DNA of 64,000 bases from Actinomycetes bacterium (GTDB lineage Bacteria > Actinomycetota > Actinomycetes > Mycobacteriales > Mycobacteriaceae), in contig JAEXZY010000121.1 in NCBI GenBank assembly GCA_023404955.1, positions 241,549 to 305,548 on the forward strand, read 5' to 3'. A program made the position numbers and the translations under genes. Of the stretch, positions 1 through 8,538 are shown piece after piece. The stretch's first letter is position 1; each line of letters starts with the position of its first letter. The notes under the pieces were generated by a model that worked only from the letters and a program-made list of their open reading frames with translations, had not been told where the DNA came from and did not search any database.

Positions 1-601
1 CGTCGTTGACCTTCAAGTCGTTTCCGGCGCCGGTCACCGTCAGGTTCGCGCCCTGGACGGTCTTGTGCTCGCCGGCGACCGCGTCAGGCGCGGCCTGGCC
101 GGGCACCACGTGGTAGGTGAGGATGCTGGTCAGCAGGTTGGAGTCGGTCTTGAGCTTCTCCAGCGTCGCGGCGTCGATCTTGGCGAACGCGTCGTCGGTC
201 GGCGCGAACACGGTGAACTCCGAGCCGTTCAGGGTGTCGACGAGGTTCACCTGGGGGTTGAGCTGACCGGACAGCGCCTGGGTCAGCGTCTTGAGCATCG
301 GGTTGTTCGATGCGGCGACGGTGACCGGGTCGGCTGACATTCCGGCGACCGAGCCCGGCCCGGAGGGCACCTGCTCGGCGTAGGCGGCGCACCCCGAGCC
401 GATGAGGTTGGCGGCCGGATCAGCGGCGGCGCTCGTCGGCGCGGTGGAGCTGCCGGTCGCGGATTCGACGGCCGACGAGGCCGCACTGGTTGCCGAGGAT
501 GCGGTGCTGGCGGCTTCCTCACTGGAGCACGCGGCTGCTCCGAAGATGGCCACGGCGGCCAGGCTCGCGGCGGTGACGGTCTTGCGCTTGACGGTGATCA
601 T
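1..601 (-). CDS. MPT83/MPT70-like fasciclin-domain lipoprotein, partial (C-terminus off the window)
   Basis: The reverse strand reads from an ATG at 601 with the ribosome site AAGGGAAC just upstream. The protein opens with a lysine/arginine n-region (KRK at residues 5-7), a hydrophobic stretch and a lipobox ending GAAAC, so Cys25 should be lipidated and the protein anchored outside the membrane. A low-complexity Ser/Ala/Glu linker follows, then the start of a fasciclin (FAS1) domain with the typical phrases TVFAPTDDAFAKI and LTYHVVPG. This is the architecture of mycobacterial MPT83; secreted MPT70 lacks the lipobox. Known family role: surface antigen or adhesion-type protein, exact function unsettled. 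The last part of the FAS1 domain lies beyond base 1. It is transcribed divergently from dxr. Confidence 0.88.
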   Translation of the reverse strand, partial: MITVKRKTVTAASLAAVAIFGAAACSSEEAASTASSATSAASSAVESATGSSTAPTSAAADPAANLIGSGCAAYAEQVPSGPGSVAGMSADPVTVAASNNPMLKTLTQALSGQLNPQVNLVDTLNGSEFTVFAPTDDAFAKIDAATLEKLKTDSNLLTSILTYHVVPGQAAPDAVAGEHKTVQGANLTVTGAGNDLKVND

Positions 602-656
602 CACTTGTTCCCTTCGGTGGGGCGGGCGTCGGTGCCCGTCCTTGGCTGACGCGGGT

Positions 657-684
657 TATTCACCGCTGTTCGCTTTTCGGATGG
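657..684 (-). promoter_or_regulatory. SigK-type promoter of the MPT83-like gene
   Basis: On the reverse strand CCATCC (684-679), a 16-bp spacer and TGAATA (662-657) precede the lipoprotein start by about 50 bases. From memory, the mycobacterial SigK consensus at mpt70/mpt83 is CCATCC followed at similar spacing by CGAATA, so five of six -10 bases and all six -35 bases agree. The 5' leader also holds a small hairpin (CGGGC 623-627 with GCCCG 634-638). The sequence match is observed; SigK control is inferred. Confidence 0.6.
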
Positions 685-752
685 CTGGGAACGTCTCTCG
701 TCACACTTGCGTCACAGACACCTCACAGGTTCGGATGCGGCGCCGGGCACGG

Positions 753-758
753 CACAAT
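753..758 (+). promoter_or_regulatory. -10 hexamer of a likely leaderless dxr transcript
   Basis: CACAAT lies six bases before the chosen GTG of dxr, and no Shine-Dalgarno sequence lies between them. This is the spacing of leaderless mycobacterial promoters and supports the GTG at 765 as the start. Confidence 0.4.
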
Positions 759-764
759 GAATCC

Positions 765-1919
765 GTGACGCGACGCGTTCTGATCCTCGGCAGCACCGGA
801 TCGATCGGCACCCAGGCCCTCGACGTGATCGCCGCCAACCCCGATCAGTTCGAGGTCGTCGGGCTCGCCGCCGGGGGCGGCAACATCGATCTGCTGGCCG
901 AGCAGCGGGCACGTACCGGTGTCACGACCATCGCCGTCGCCGATCAAGCCGCCGCCGACAGACTCGGTGACGTCACCTACTCGGGACCGGATGCGGTGAC
1001 TCGGCTCGTGCGCGACACCGAGGCCGACGTGGTGCTCAACGCGCTGGTCGGTGCGTTGGGGTTGGAGCCGACGCTGGCCGCCCTGGAGTCGGGCGCGCGG
1101 CTGGCGCTGGCCAACAAGGAATCACTCGTCGCGGGCGGCCCGCTGGTGGTCAAGGCCGCTGCGCCCGGTCAGATCGTGCCCGTGGACTCCGAGCACTCGG
1201 CGCTGGCGCAATGCCTGCGCGGAGGCACGCCCGACGAGGTGGCGGCGCTGGTGCTGACCGCCTCGGGCGGGCCGTTCCGCGGCTGGTCGGCCGAACAGCT
1301 CGAGGGCGTCACCCCCGAGCAGGCGGGGGCCCACCCGACCTGGTCCATGGGTCCGATGAACACGCTGAACTCGGCGTCACTGGTGAACAAGGGCCTCGAG
1401 TTGATCGAGACCCACCTGCTGTTCGGTGTCGAGTACGACCGCATCCAGGTGGTGGTCCACCCGCAGTCGATCGTGCACTCGATGGTCACGTTCACCGACG
1501 GCTCGACGCTGGCCCAGGCGAGCCCACCGGACATGAAGCTGCCGATCGCGCTGGCGCTGGGCTGGCCGTCGCGGGTCGAGGGGGCCGCCGCTGCGTGCGA
1601 CTTCACCACGGCGTCGACCTGGGAGTTCGAGCCGCTCGACGACGACGTGTTCCCCGCGGTGCGCCTGGCCCGGGAGGCCGGCCAGCGGGGCGGCTGCCTG
1701 ACCGCGGTGTACAACGCCGCCAACGAAGAAGCGGCTGCCGCCTTCCTCGACGGCAGGATCAGCTTCCCCGCGATCGTGCGCACCATCGACCACGTGCTGC
1801 GCGCTGCCGACCAGTGGGCCGCCGAACCAGCTACCGTGGACGATGTGCTCGACGCGCAGGAGTGGGCTCGACAGCGGGCCCGAAGCGCCGTCCAGCACGA
1901 TTTCGCAGGTACCAGCTAG
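765..1919 (+). CDS. dxr: 1-deoxy-D-xylulose 5-phosphate reductoisomerase
   Basis: Converts DXP to 2-C-methyl-D-erythritol 4-phosphate with NADPH, the committed step of the MEP isoprenoid pathway in the cytosol. The 384-residue product has the NADPH-binding GSTGSIG at residues 9-15, the metal and substrate motif DSEHSA at about 141-146 (Asp141 and Glu143 as expected ligands), and the conserved HPTWSMGP and NSASLVNKGLELIE segments. Length fits the family (about 385-410). The open frame extends upstream to 402, but the family N-terminus (MTRRVLILGSTGSIG) begins at this GTG. rip1 follows 15 bases later and ispG after that, an arrangement recalled from M. tuberculosis, so two MEP enzymes flank the site-2 protease. 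Confidence 0.97.
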   Translation: MTRRVLILGSTGSIGTQALDVIAANPDQFEVVGLAAGGGNIDLLAEQRARTGVTTIAVADQAAADRLGDVTYSGPDAVTRLVRDTEADVVLNALVGALGLEPTLAALESGARLALANKESLVAGGPLVVKAAAPGQIVPVDSEHSALAQCLRGGTPDEVAALVLTASGGPFRGWSAEQLEGVTPEQAGAHPTWSMGPMNTLNSASLVNKGLELIETHLLFGVEYDRIQVVVHPQSIVHSMVTFTDGSTLAQASPPDMKLPIALALGWPSRVEGAAAACDFTTASTWEFEPLDDDVFPAVRLAREAGQRGGCLTAVYNAANEEAAAAFLDGRISFPAIVRTIDHVLRAADQWAAEPATVDDVLDAQEWARQRARSAVQHDFAGTS

Positions 1920-1934
1920 GAGTAGGCGCAGATA

Positions 1935-3179
1935 ATGATGTTCACGATCGGCATCGTGCTCTTCGCACTGGCCATCCTGCTCTCTGTGGCTCTGCACGAG
2001 TGCGGACACATGTGGGTCGCCCGGGCGACCGGCATGAAGGTGCGCCGCTACTTCGTCGGCTTCGGGCCGACGCTGTGGTCCACCCGACGGCCCAACCGGC
2101 TCGGTTCCACCGAGTACGGCGTCAAGGCGATCCCGCTGGGCGGCTTCTGCGACATCGCCGGTATGACCTCGGTCGAGGAGCTCGACCCCGAGGACCGGCC
2201 GTACGCGATGTACCGGCAGAAGACGTGGAAGCGTGTCGCGGTGCTCGCAGCGGGCCCGGGGATGAACTTCGTGATCGGCCTCGTGCTGATCTACGCGATC
2301 GCCGTCATCTGGGGACTGCCCAACCTGCACCAGCCCACCAACGCGATGGTGGGACAGACGTCGTGCGTCAAAGACGAAGTGACGCAAGGCAACCTGGGGG
2401 AGTGCGTCGCGGCCAGCCCCGCCGCGGCCGCCGGCATCCAGGCCGGGGACGTCATCGTCGCCGTCGGGGGTACCCCGGTGGCGAACTTCGACGAGATGTC
2501 CACTGCGGTCCGCAAACTCAACGGTCCGACCGAGCTCACCGTGCAGCGGGACGAGAACGGGCAGACCCGGGAGTTCGTGACGACGGTCAACGTCACACCC
2601 AGCCAGCGCTACGTCAAGGCCGGTGCATCCGACGGGGCCGAGCCGACACCGACGCAGGTCGGCACCATCGGGGTGGCTGCGGCCAGTTTCGGTCCTACGC
2701 AGTACAACCCGCTGTCCGCCGTCCCCGCGACGTTCGCGTTCACCGGCGATCTGGCCGTCGAACTGGGCAAGTCGCTGGCCAAGATCCCGACCAAGGTCGG
2801 CGCCCTGGTGCAATCGATCGGAGGCGGCGAGCGTGACCCGGAGACCCCGATCAGCGTGGTGGGCGCCAGCATCATCGGTGGTGACACCGTCGAGGCCGGT
2901 CTGTGGGTGGCGTTCTGGTTCTTCCTGGCCCAGCTGAACTTCGTGCTCGGCGCGGTGAACCTGGTGCCGCTGCTGCCGTTCGACGGTGGCCACATCGCGA
3001 TCGCGCTCTACGAGAAGCTGCGCAACATGGCACGTACGGCGCGCGGCAGAGTGGCCGCCGCACCGGTGAACTACCTCAAGCTGATGCCGGCCACCTATGT
3101 GGTGCTGGCGTTGGTGGTCGGCTACATGCTGCTGACCGTGACCGCTGACCTGGTCAATCCGATCAGGTTGTTCCAATAG
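1935..3179 (+). CDS. rip1: Site-2 intramembrane zinc metalloprotease Rip1 (RseP family)
   Basis: Cleaves anti-sigma factors and other substrates within the membrane; in mycobacteria Rip1 controls several sigma-factor and cell-envelope pathways. The 414-residue protein starts in a transmembrane helix carrying the HExxH zinc motif (HECGH, residues 21-25). A PDZ domain occupies roughly residues 125-220, with the phrase AGIQAGDVIVAVGGTPV. The second metal motif appears late as NLVPLLPFDGGH inside another helix, and a last hydrophobic helix ends the protein. The sequence begins ATG ATG, so the true start could be either. It sits 15 bases after dxr and 10 bases before ispG, so the three genes are probably one transcript. 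Confidence 0.95.
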   Translation: MMFTIGIVLFALAILLSVALHECGHMWVARATGMKVRRYFVGFGPTLWSTRRPNRLGSTEYGVKAIPLGGFCDIAGMTSVEELDPEDRPYAMYRQKTWKRVAVLAAGPGMNFVIGLVLIYAIAVIWGLPNLHQPTNAMVGQTSCVKDEVTQGNLGECVAASPAAAAGIQAGDVIVAVGGTPVANFDEMSTAVRKLNGPTELTVQRDENGQTREFVTTVNVTPSQRYVKAGASDGAEPTPTQVGTIGVAAASFGPTQYNPLSAVPATFAFTGDLAVELGKSLAKIPTKVGALVQSIGGGERDPETPISVVGASIIGGDTVEAGLWVAFWFFLAQLNFVLGAVNLVPLLPFDGGHIAIALYEKLRNMARTARGRVAAAPVNYLKLMPATYVVLALVVGYMLLTVTADLVNPIRLFQ

Positions 3180-3189
3180 GAAAGCTCTG

Positions 3190-4359
3190 ATGACCTCCAT
3201 CGGTTTAGGAATGCCGGCCGCGCCGGCGCCCGTTCTGGCCCCGCGCCGGCAGACCCGTCAGCTCAAGGTCGGCGACGTCGGCGTGGGCAGCGATTCGCCG
3301 ATCTCGGTGCAGTCGATGTGCACCACCAAGACCCACGACATCAACGCCACCCTCCAGCAGATCGCTGAGTTGACCGCGTCCGGATGCGACATCGTCCGCG
3401 TCGCCTGCCCCCGCCAGGAAGACGCCGACGCGCTGCCGATCATCGCCAAGAAGGCCAACATCCCGGTGATCGCGGACATCCACTTCCAGCCGAAGTACAT
3501 CTTCGCCGCGATCGACGCCGGATGCGCGGCGGTGCGGGTGAACCCCGGCAACATCAAGGAGTTCGACGGCCGGGTCAAGGAGGTCGCCAAGGCAGCCGGC
3601 GCCGCAGGCATCCCGATCCGGATCGGCGTCAACGCGGGCTCGCTGGACAAGCGGATGCTGGAGAAGTACGGCAAGGCCACCCCGGAGGCGCTGGTCGAAT
3701 CCGCACTGTGGGAGGCCTCGCTCTTCGAGGAGCACGGCTTCGGCGACATCAAGATCAGCGTCAAGCACAACGATCCGGTGATCATGGTCGAGGCATACGA
3801 GCAGCTGGCGGCCCAGTGTGACTATCCACTGCACCTCGGCGTCACCGAGGCCGGCCCCGCCTTCCAGGGCACGATCAAGTCCGCTGTTGCCTTCGGCGCT
3901 CTGTTGTCGCGCGGCATCGGCGACACCATCCGGGTGTCACTGTCCGCCCCGCCGGCCGAAGAGGTGAAGGTCGGCACGCAGATCCTGGAATCACTGAACC
4001 TGCGCCCACGCGGCCTTGAGATCGTGTCGTGCCCGTCGTGCGGTCGTGCTCAGGTCGACGTCTACACGCTGGCCAACGAGGTCACGGCAGGCCTGGAGGG
4101 CATGGACGTACCGCTGCGGGTCGCCGTGATGGGATGCGTGGTCAACGGACCGGGCGAAGCGCGCGAGGCCGACCTGGGCGTCGCATCGGGCAACGGCAAG
4201 GGCCAGATCTTCGTCAAGGGCGAGGTGATCAAGACGGTGCCCGAGGCGCAGATCGTCGAGACGCTGATCGAGGAGGCCATGCGATTGGCGTCGGAGATGG
4301 GTGACACGGCCCGAGGATCCGAGGATGCCAGCGGTTCGCCGATTGTGACCGTAAGCTGA
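3190..4359 (+). CDS. ispG: 4-hydroxy-3-methylbut-2-enyl diphosphate synthase (IspG/GcpE)
   Basis: Reductively converts MEcPP to HMBPP using a [4Fe-4S] cluster, the penultimate step of the MEP pathway. The 389-residue protein has the TIM-barrel N-terminal domain (phrases PISVQSMCTTKTHD and VRVNPGNIKEFDGR) and a C-terminal cluster domain with the cysteines in SCPSCGR and MGCVVNGPGEA. The ATG is preceded at close range by AGGAAAG. Nothing in length or motifs is unusual. It is the third gene of the dxr-rip1-ispG unit. Confidence 0.97.
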   Translation: MTSIGLGMPAAPAPVLAPRRQTRQLKVGDVGVGSDSPISVQSMCTTKTHDINATLQQIAELTASGCDIVRVACPRQEDADALPIIAKKANIPVIADIHFQPKYIFAAIDAGCAAVRVNPGNIKEFDGRVKEVAKAAGAAGIPIRIGVNAGSLDKRMLEKYGKATPEALVESALWEASLFEEHGFGDIKISVKHNDPVIMVEAYEQLAAQCDYPLHLGVTEAGPAFQGTIKSAVAFGALLSRGIGDTIRVSLSAPPAEEVKVGTQILESLNLRPRGLEIVSCPSCGRAQVDVYTLANEVTAGLEGMDVPLRVAVMGCVVNGPGEAREADLGVASGNGKGQIFVKGEVIKTVPEAQIVETLIEEAMRLASEMGDTARGSEDASGSPIVTVS

Positions 4360-4409
4360 GCGCAAGGCCTTTTTAAGGCTGCCCAAGGGTCGTCGCAGAA
4401 AGAGTCCAG

Positions 4410-5273
4410 ATGTCGGCTCCTCCGCTTTTTCGCCTCGTTGACGAGCGAAGGGTGTCGGTGGTGCGCGACATCCGTGACATGACCGCGGTTCGGCAGGTTC
4501 TCGACGATGACCCGGTGGCCTCGTGCATGGTCGCGTCCCGGGTGGCCGAGCACGGCATCGAGCCGGCAGCCATCGGCGGCGAACTGTGGACGCGCCGGCG
4601 GGCCAGCGAGTCCCTCTGTTACGCCGGAGCCAACCTGATCCCGCTGCGGGGCGCGGCCGGTGATCTGAATGCGTTCGCGGACAAAGCGATGAGCACGTCG
4701 CGGCGCTGTTCCTCGCTGGTCGGGCGGGCAGAACTGGTGTTGCCGATGTGGCAGCGGCTCGAACCGGTCTGGGGCCCGGCCCGCGATGTCCGTGCCCATC
4801 AGCCGTTGATGGCGCTGGCCAGTGCACCCGGCTGCGCGGTCGATCCCGCGGTACGTCAGGTGCGGATGGACGAGCTGGACGCCTACCTGGTTGCGGCGAT
4901 CGACATGTTCATCGGCGAGGTCGGCATCGACCCACGCATCGGTGACGGCGGCCGCGGCTACCGTCGCCGGGTCGCGGGACTGATCGCCGCGGGGCGGGCG
5001 TGGGCGCGCTTCGACCGCGGCCAGGTGGTGTACAAGGCGGAAGTGGGTTCGCAGTCGCCTGCGGTGGGCCAGATCCAGGGTGTATGGGTGCATCCGGATC
5101 TTCGCGGTCGCGGCATCGGAACCGGGGGCACCGCGACGGTCGCCGCCGCCGTCGTCGCGAGTGGGCGCATCGCCAGCCTGTATGTGAACAGTTTCAACAC
5201 GGTGGCGCGCGCCACCTATGCGCGGATCGGGTTCACCGAGGTCGCCTCTTTCGCCACGGTGTTGCTGGACTGA
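4410..5273 (+). CDS. GNAT N-acetyltransferase with DUF4081-type N-terminal domain (Rv2867c-like)
   Basis: A 287-residue two-domain protein. The first half (to about residue 140) matches the region usually called DUF4081, and the C-terminal half is a GNAT fold with the acetyl-CoA pyrophosphate-binding loop RGRGIGT inside VWVHPDLRGRGIGT and the terminal beta-alpha segment SLYVNSFNTVARATYARIGF. The substrate is unknown. Position directly after ispG agrees with Rv2867c. Its stop codon overlaps the start of the next gene by one base (TGATG), so the two acetyltransferase-like proteins are likely made together. Confidence 0.85.
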   Translation: MSAPPLFRLVDERRVSVVRDIRDMTAVRQVLDDDPVASCMVASRVAEHGIEPAAIGGELWTRRRASESLCYAGANLIPLRGAAGDLNAFADKAMSTSRRCSSLVGRAELVLPMWQRLEPVWGPARDVRAHQPLMALASAPGCAVDPAVRQVRMDELDAYLVAAIDMFIGEVGIDPRIGDGGRGYRRRVAGLIAAGRAWARFDRGQVVYKAEVGSQSPAVGQIQGVWVHPDLRGRGIGTGGTATVAAAVVASGRIASLYVNSFNTVARATYARIGFTEVASFATVLLD

Positions 5274-5935
5274 TGACGGACCAGGACGCGGCGCAGCGCA
5301 CGATCGTCGCCGACGCGATGGTGCGCGCACTGGAGCGGCGCCACGACGTTTTGGACGCGGTGGTGGCCTCGGACGACTACGACGCCGCGATCGAAGCGTT
5401 GGCCGACCTGCTCGACACCACCGCCGAGGCCGCCGAAGCGGTACTGCGATTGTCGTTCGACCGGCTGACCCGGGTGTCGCGACGCCGGATCGCCGCGGAG
5501 CTGGACAGTCTGACGAGTCAGCAGTCGGTGCGGTCGCCGGCCGAGCAGATGCCGGGCTCGGCGCGCCGATTGCGGCTGAGGCCTTTCCGGGCAGACCTCG
5601 ACCAAGACATCTTCGCCGCCCGCACCGACGACGTCCGCGCGGCCGGCGACGGCACCGACGCGCCGCCGGGCGATCTGGTCGACGAGATCCGCGACGCCGT
5701 GACCAGGGTCGCAGCCGAGGAGGCGGCGTGGCTGGTCGCCGAGGTCGGCAGCGTCAAAGTCGGCATGGTGTTCGGCGAGCTGTGCGGCGGCGAAGTCGAC
5801 GTGCGCATCTGGATCCACCCCGACCATCGCAAACAGGGGTACGGCACGGCGGCGCTGCGGACGTCACGTTCGGAGATGGCGGCCTACTTCCCGGCCGCGC
5901 CTCTCGTGGTGCGGGCCCCGGCTGCCGGCGCCTGA
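5273..5935 (+). CDS. GNAT-fold protein with GyrA-tail-like N-terminal helical segment
   Basis: The 220-residue product begins at the ATG overlapping the preceding stop. Residues about 10-80 are predicted helical and read like the coiled-coil tail region of gyrase A: a stretch RALERRHDVLDAVVASDDYD, then a short loop and AVLRLSFDRLTRVSRRRIAAEL, which parallels the GyrA pattern AILDMQLRRLAALERQRI. The C-terminal half is GNAT-like, with VGMVFGELCGGEVDVRIWIHP and the loop RKQGYGTAALR as the acetyl-CoA site. The end (VVRAPAAGA) is shorter than in many GNAT proteins, so the last strand may be reduced. The gyrase likeness is my reading by eye; the enzymatic role and substrate are unknown. Confidence 0.75.
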   Translation: MTDQDAAQRTIVADAMVRALERRHDVLDAVVASDDYDAAIEALADLLDTTAEAAEAVLRLSFDRLTRVSRRRIAAELDSLTSQQSVRSPAEQMPGSARRLRLRPFRADLDQDIFAARTDDVRAAGDGTDAPPGDLVDEIRDAVTRVAAEEAAWLVAEVGSVKVGMVFGELCGGEVDVRIWIHPDHRKQGYGTAALRTSRSEMAAYFPAAPLVVRAPAAGA

Positions 5936-6050
5936 ACCCGTCGAAACCGTCGATCTCTCCCACACTTTTGCCCCCGAACGTCGGTTTGTGCGGTCGTGAT
6001 GCGGTGCGCCTCCAGCGATATCGGATCGTTACTTCTTAACATCAGTCCCA

Positions 6051-7874
6051 ATGGTCACAAGAGTCTCTTCCGCATCACCGGCGGCCCGCTTGGCGGCCGT
6101 CGTCAGCATCGTGGTCCTGGCCGTGACACTCGGCGCCTGCACCCCGCGACCCGACGGGCCCGAACCCACCGCCGAGGCGTTCTTCGCCGCGCTCGCCACC
6201 GGCGACACCAGCGCCGCCGCCGAGCTGGCCGACCGGCCCGACGCAGCCCGCGAGGCGCTCAACGAGGCGTGGGCCGGCCTGCAGGCCAAAGCCCTCGACG
6301 CGCAGATCCTCAGCGCCCGCTACGCCGAGGACACCGGCAGCATCACCTACCGCTACACCTGGCATCTGCCCAAAGACCGGAGCTGGACCTACGACGGTCA
6401 GCTCAACATGATCCGCGAAGAGGGCCGCTGGCAGGTGCGGTGGACAGCCACCGGCCTGCACCCGCGGCTCGGCGAGAACCAGACGCTCGCGCTGCGCGCG
6501 GACGCGCCCCCGCGGGCGTCGGTCAACGAGCGCAGCGGCACCACCGTGCTGGTTCCGGGCTTCCGCTACGGCTTCGCGTTGGACGCCAAAGCCGCAGGCG
6601 AACAGTTGATGCCCACGGCACGGGCGGTCGCCGACGCGCTGCGCCGCTTCGACAACACGCTCGACCCCCAGCGGCTCGCCGAGCAGGCCAGCTCGACGGC
6701 CGGGCCGCTCAACCTGGTCACGCTGAACCAGGCGGACCGCGACGCGCTCGCCGGCGCGATCGGTGCGCTGCCCGGAGTCGTGATCACGCCGCAGCCCGAG
6801 ATGGTGCCCACCGACCAGCATTTCGCACCCGCCCTGATCAACGAAGTGAAGAAGACCGTCTCCGACGAACTCGACGGAGCGCCGGGCTGGCGCGTGGTCA
6901 CGGTCAACCAGAACGGGGTCGACGTCGACGTCCTCAACGAGGTTCCCGGTACACCCGCCCCGTCGATCAACATCAGCCTGGACCGGGCCGTGCAGAACGC
7001 GGCGCAGAACGCGGTGGACTTCACCGGCAAGCAAGCCATGATCGTGGTCATCAAGCCGTCGACGGGCGAGATCCTCGCCGTCGCGCAGAACGGGGCCGCC
7101 GACCAGGAGGGCCCGCTGGCGACGATGGGTCTCTACCCGCCCGGATCGACGTTCAAGATCGTCACCGCCGGCGCGGCGATCGAGCGGGACATGGCCACGC
7201 CCAACACGCTGCTGGGGTGCCCCGGCCACCTCGACATCGGACACCGAACAGTCCCCAACTACGGCGGGTTCGACCTCGGCACCGTCCCGATGTCGCGGGC
7301 GTTCGCCAGCTCCTGCAACACGACGTTCGCCGAGCTGGCCAGCCGTATGCCCCCGCGCGGGCTCACCCAGGCCGCCTCGCAGTACGGCATCGGGCCGGAC
7401 TACAAGATCGCCGGGCTGTCGACCGTCAGCGGCAGCGTGCCCCCCACGGTCAATCTGACCGAGCGCACCGAGGACGGTTTCGGTCAGGGCAAGGTACTGG
7501 TCAGCCCGTTCGGCATGGCGCTGGCCGCGGCGACCGTCGCGGCCGGTCACACACCGGTGCCGCGCTTGATCGCCGGCCGCGAGACCGAGATCGACGGCGA
7601 CCGCCAACCCATCCCGCCGGATGTCGTCGACAACCTGCGGCCCATGATGCGGCTCGTCGTCACCAACGGCACCGCCAAGGATCTGCAGGGAGCGGGCGAC
7701 GTCCGAGGCAAGACCGGTGAGGCCGAGTTCGCCGGCGGCTCGCATTCCTGGTTCACCGGCTATCGCGGCGACATGGCGTTCTCCGCGCTGATCGTCGGCG
7801 GCGGGAGTTCCGAGTACGCGGTGCGCATGCTCAAGGGCATGCTGGACTCGCTGCCGCCCGACTACCAGGCCTGA
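6051..7874 (+). CDS. Penicillin-binding lipoprotein (class B transpeptidase, PBP-lipo, Rv2864c-like)
   Basis: Cross-links peptidoglycan from the outer face of the plasma membrane. The 607-residue protein has a lipoprotein signal with Cys30 in the lipobox LGAC, an NTF2-like/MecA-type N-terminal domain (about 35-150, with YTWHLPKDRSWTYDG), a dimerisation segment, and a transpeptidase domain carrying all three active-site motifs: S366-T-F-K369, S421-C-N423 and K554-T-G556. All catalytic residues are present. The start follows a 115-base gap after the GNAT gene, so it probably has its own promoter. It is the mycobacterial PBP-lipo type, distinct from PbpA and PbpB. Confidence 0.94.
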   Translation: MVTRVSSASPAARLAAVVSIVVLAVTLGACTPRPDGPEPTAEAFFAALATGDTSAAAELADRPDAAREALNEAWAGLQAKALDAQILSARYAEDTGSITYRYTWHLPKDRSWTYDGQLNMIREEGRWQVRWTATGLHPRLGENQTLALRADAPPRASVNERSGTTVLVPGFRYGFALDAKAAGEQLMPTARAVADALRRFDNTLDPQRLAEQASSTAGPLNLVTLNQADRDALAGAIGALPGVVITPQPEMVPTDQHFAPALINEVKKTVSDELDGAPGWRVVTVNQNGVDVDVLNEVPGTPAPSINISLDRAVQNAAQNAVDFTGKQAMIVVIKPSTGEILAVAQNGAADQEGPLATMGLYPPGSTFKIVTAGAAIERDMATPNTLLGCPGHLDIGHRTVPNYGGFDLGTVPMSRAFASSCNTTFAELASRMPPRGLTQAASQYGIGPDYKIAGLSTVSGSVPPTVNLTERTEDGFGQGKVLVSPFGMALAAATVAAGHTPVPRLIAGRETEIDGDRQPIPPDVVDNLRPMMRLVVTNGTAKDLQGAGDVRGKTGEAEFAGGSHSWFTGYRGDMAFSALIVGGGSSEYAVRMLKGMLDSLPPDYQA

Positions 7875-7902
7875 CACCGGTTCCGCAGACGCTGCCCGAC
7901 GG

Positions 7903-7908
7903 TACGGT
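7903..7908 (+). promoter_or_regulatory. -10 hexamer before the DUF1707 gene
   Basis: TACGGT stands nine bases before the ATG at 7918 without a clear Shine-Dalgarno sequence, consistent with a leaderless or near-leaderless transcript. Confidence 0.35.
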
Positions 7909-7917
7909 GGAACCGTC

Positions 7918-8496
7918 ATGACCGAAATCGAGATGCGGATCTCCGATGCCGATCGCAACGGCACGCTGCGCCGGCTGCACAACGCCGTCGCGCTCGGCCT
8001 GCTCGACATCGCGGAGTTCGAAGAGCGCTCGGCGCTGGTGTCGCGGGCGCGGCTGCCCTCCGACCTCGACGCCCTGGTCGGCGATCTGCCCGGCCCGGGC
8101 GCGATCGTGGCATCGGCCGCCGACCGGGTGGAGCTGCGCGGGGTGTTCGGTTCGCTCAAGCGTCAGGGTGAATGGGTGGTGCCGACCCGGCTGGCGCTCT
8201 ACCGCCGCATGGGCTCGGTGGAACTCGACCTCACAAGGGCGCGGTTCGCCGGCCCGATCGTGATCATCGAACTCGACCTGAAGTTCGGCGGTCTGGATCT
8301 GCGGCTCCCCGACGGCGCCAGTGCCTCGATCGACGATGTGGAGGTCAACGTCGGCAGTGCCACTGACCACCGGAAAGAAGCGCCGGCAGAAGGCAATCCG
8401 CACGTCGTGCTGACCGGCAAGGTGGTGTGCGGCTCGGTCGACATCCGCGGCCCGCAGAAGTCCTGGCGGGTGGGCCTGCCCCGGCGCGGCCACTGA
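7918..8496 (+). CDS. DUF1707 domain protein with LiaF-like C-terminal beta domain
   Basis: The 192-residue protein starts with the DUF1707 signature (MRISDADRNGTLRRLHNAV followed by LDIAEFEERS and the DLDALVGDLP ending) and continues with a beta-rich repeat region (VELRGVFGSLKRQGEW, GSVELDLTRARF, LDLRLPDGA) resembling the C-terminal domain of LiaF-type cell-wall-stress proteins. No transmembrane helix is visible in this copy, whereas many DUF1707 proteins have one. Function is not established; the family is common and multicopy in mycobacteria and Streptomyces. It sits alone between the PBP gene and map. Confidence 0.7.
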   Translation: MTEIEMRISDADRNGTLRRLHNAVALGLLDIAEFEERSALVSRARLPSDLDALVGDLPGPGAIVASAADRVELRGVFGSLKRQGEWVVPTRLALYRRMGSVELDLTRARFAGPIVIIELDLKFGGLDLRLPDGASASIDDVEVNVGSATDHRKEAPAEGNPHVVLTGKVVCGSVDIRGPQKSWRVGLPRRGH

Positions 8497-8525
8497 GCAG
8501 CTGACCGGCGCAGGCGCCCGGCGTC

Positions 8526-8531
8526 TAGCAT
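8526..8531 (+). promoter_or_regulatory. -10 hexamer of a likely leaderless map transcript
   Basis: TAGCAT ends seven bases before the ATG at 8539, and the intervening TGACCCC contains no ribosome site. This is the leaderless arrangement frequent in mycobacteria. Confidence 0.5.
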
Positions 8532-8538
8532 TGACCCC

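Noticed and set aside
1211..2836. A 541-codon forward frame spanning the dxr/rip1 junction
   Set aside because: It is out of frame with two genes that carry all catalytic motifs; composition is Arg-rich shadow sequence.
1377..3200. A 607-codon open frame on the reverse strand across dxr and rip1, and similar very long reverse frames elsewhere
   Set aside because: They mirror well-conserved genes in this high-GC sequence, show Arg/His/Asp-rich low-complexity composition and match no family.
5518..5847. Ser/Arg-rich reverse frame inside the GyrA-tail/GNAT gene
   Set aside because: Shadow of the forward gene; no independent start signals or homology.
6075..8159. A 694-codon reverse frame opposite the PBP lipoprotein
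   Set aside because: Antisense to a gene with complete SxxK, SxN and KTG motifs; no recognisable domain or ribosome site.
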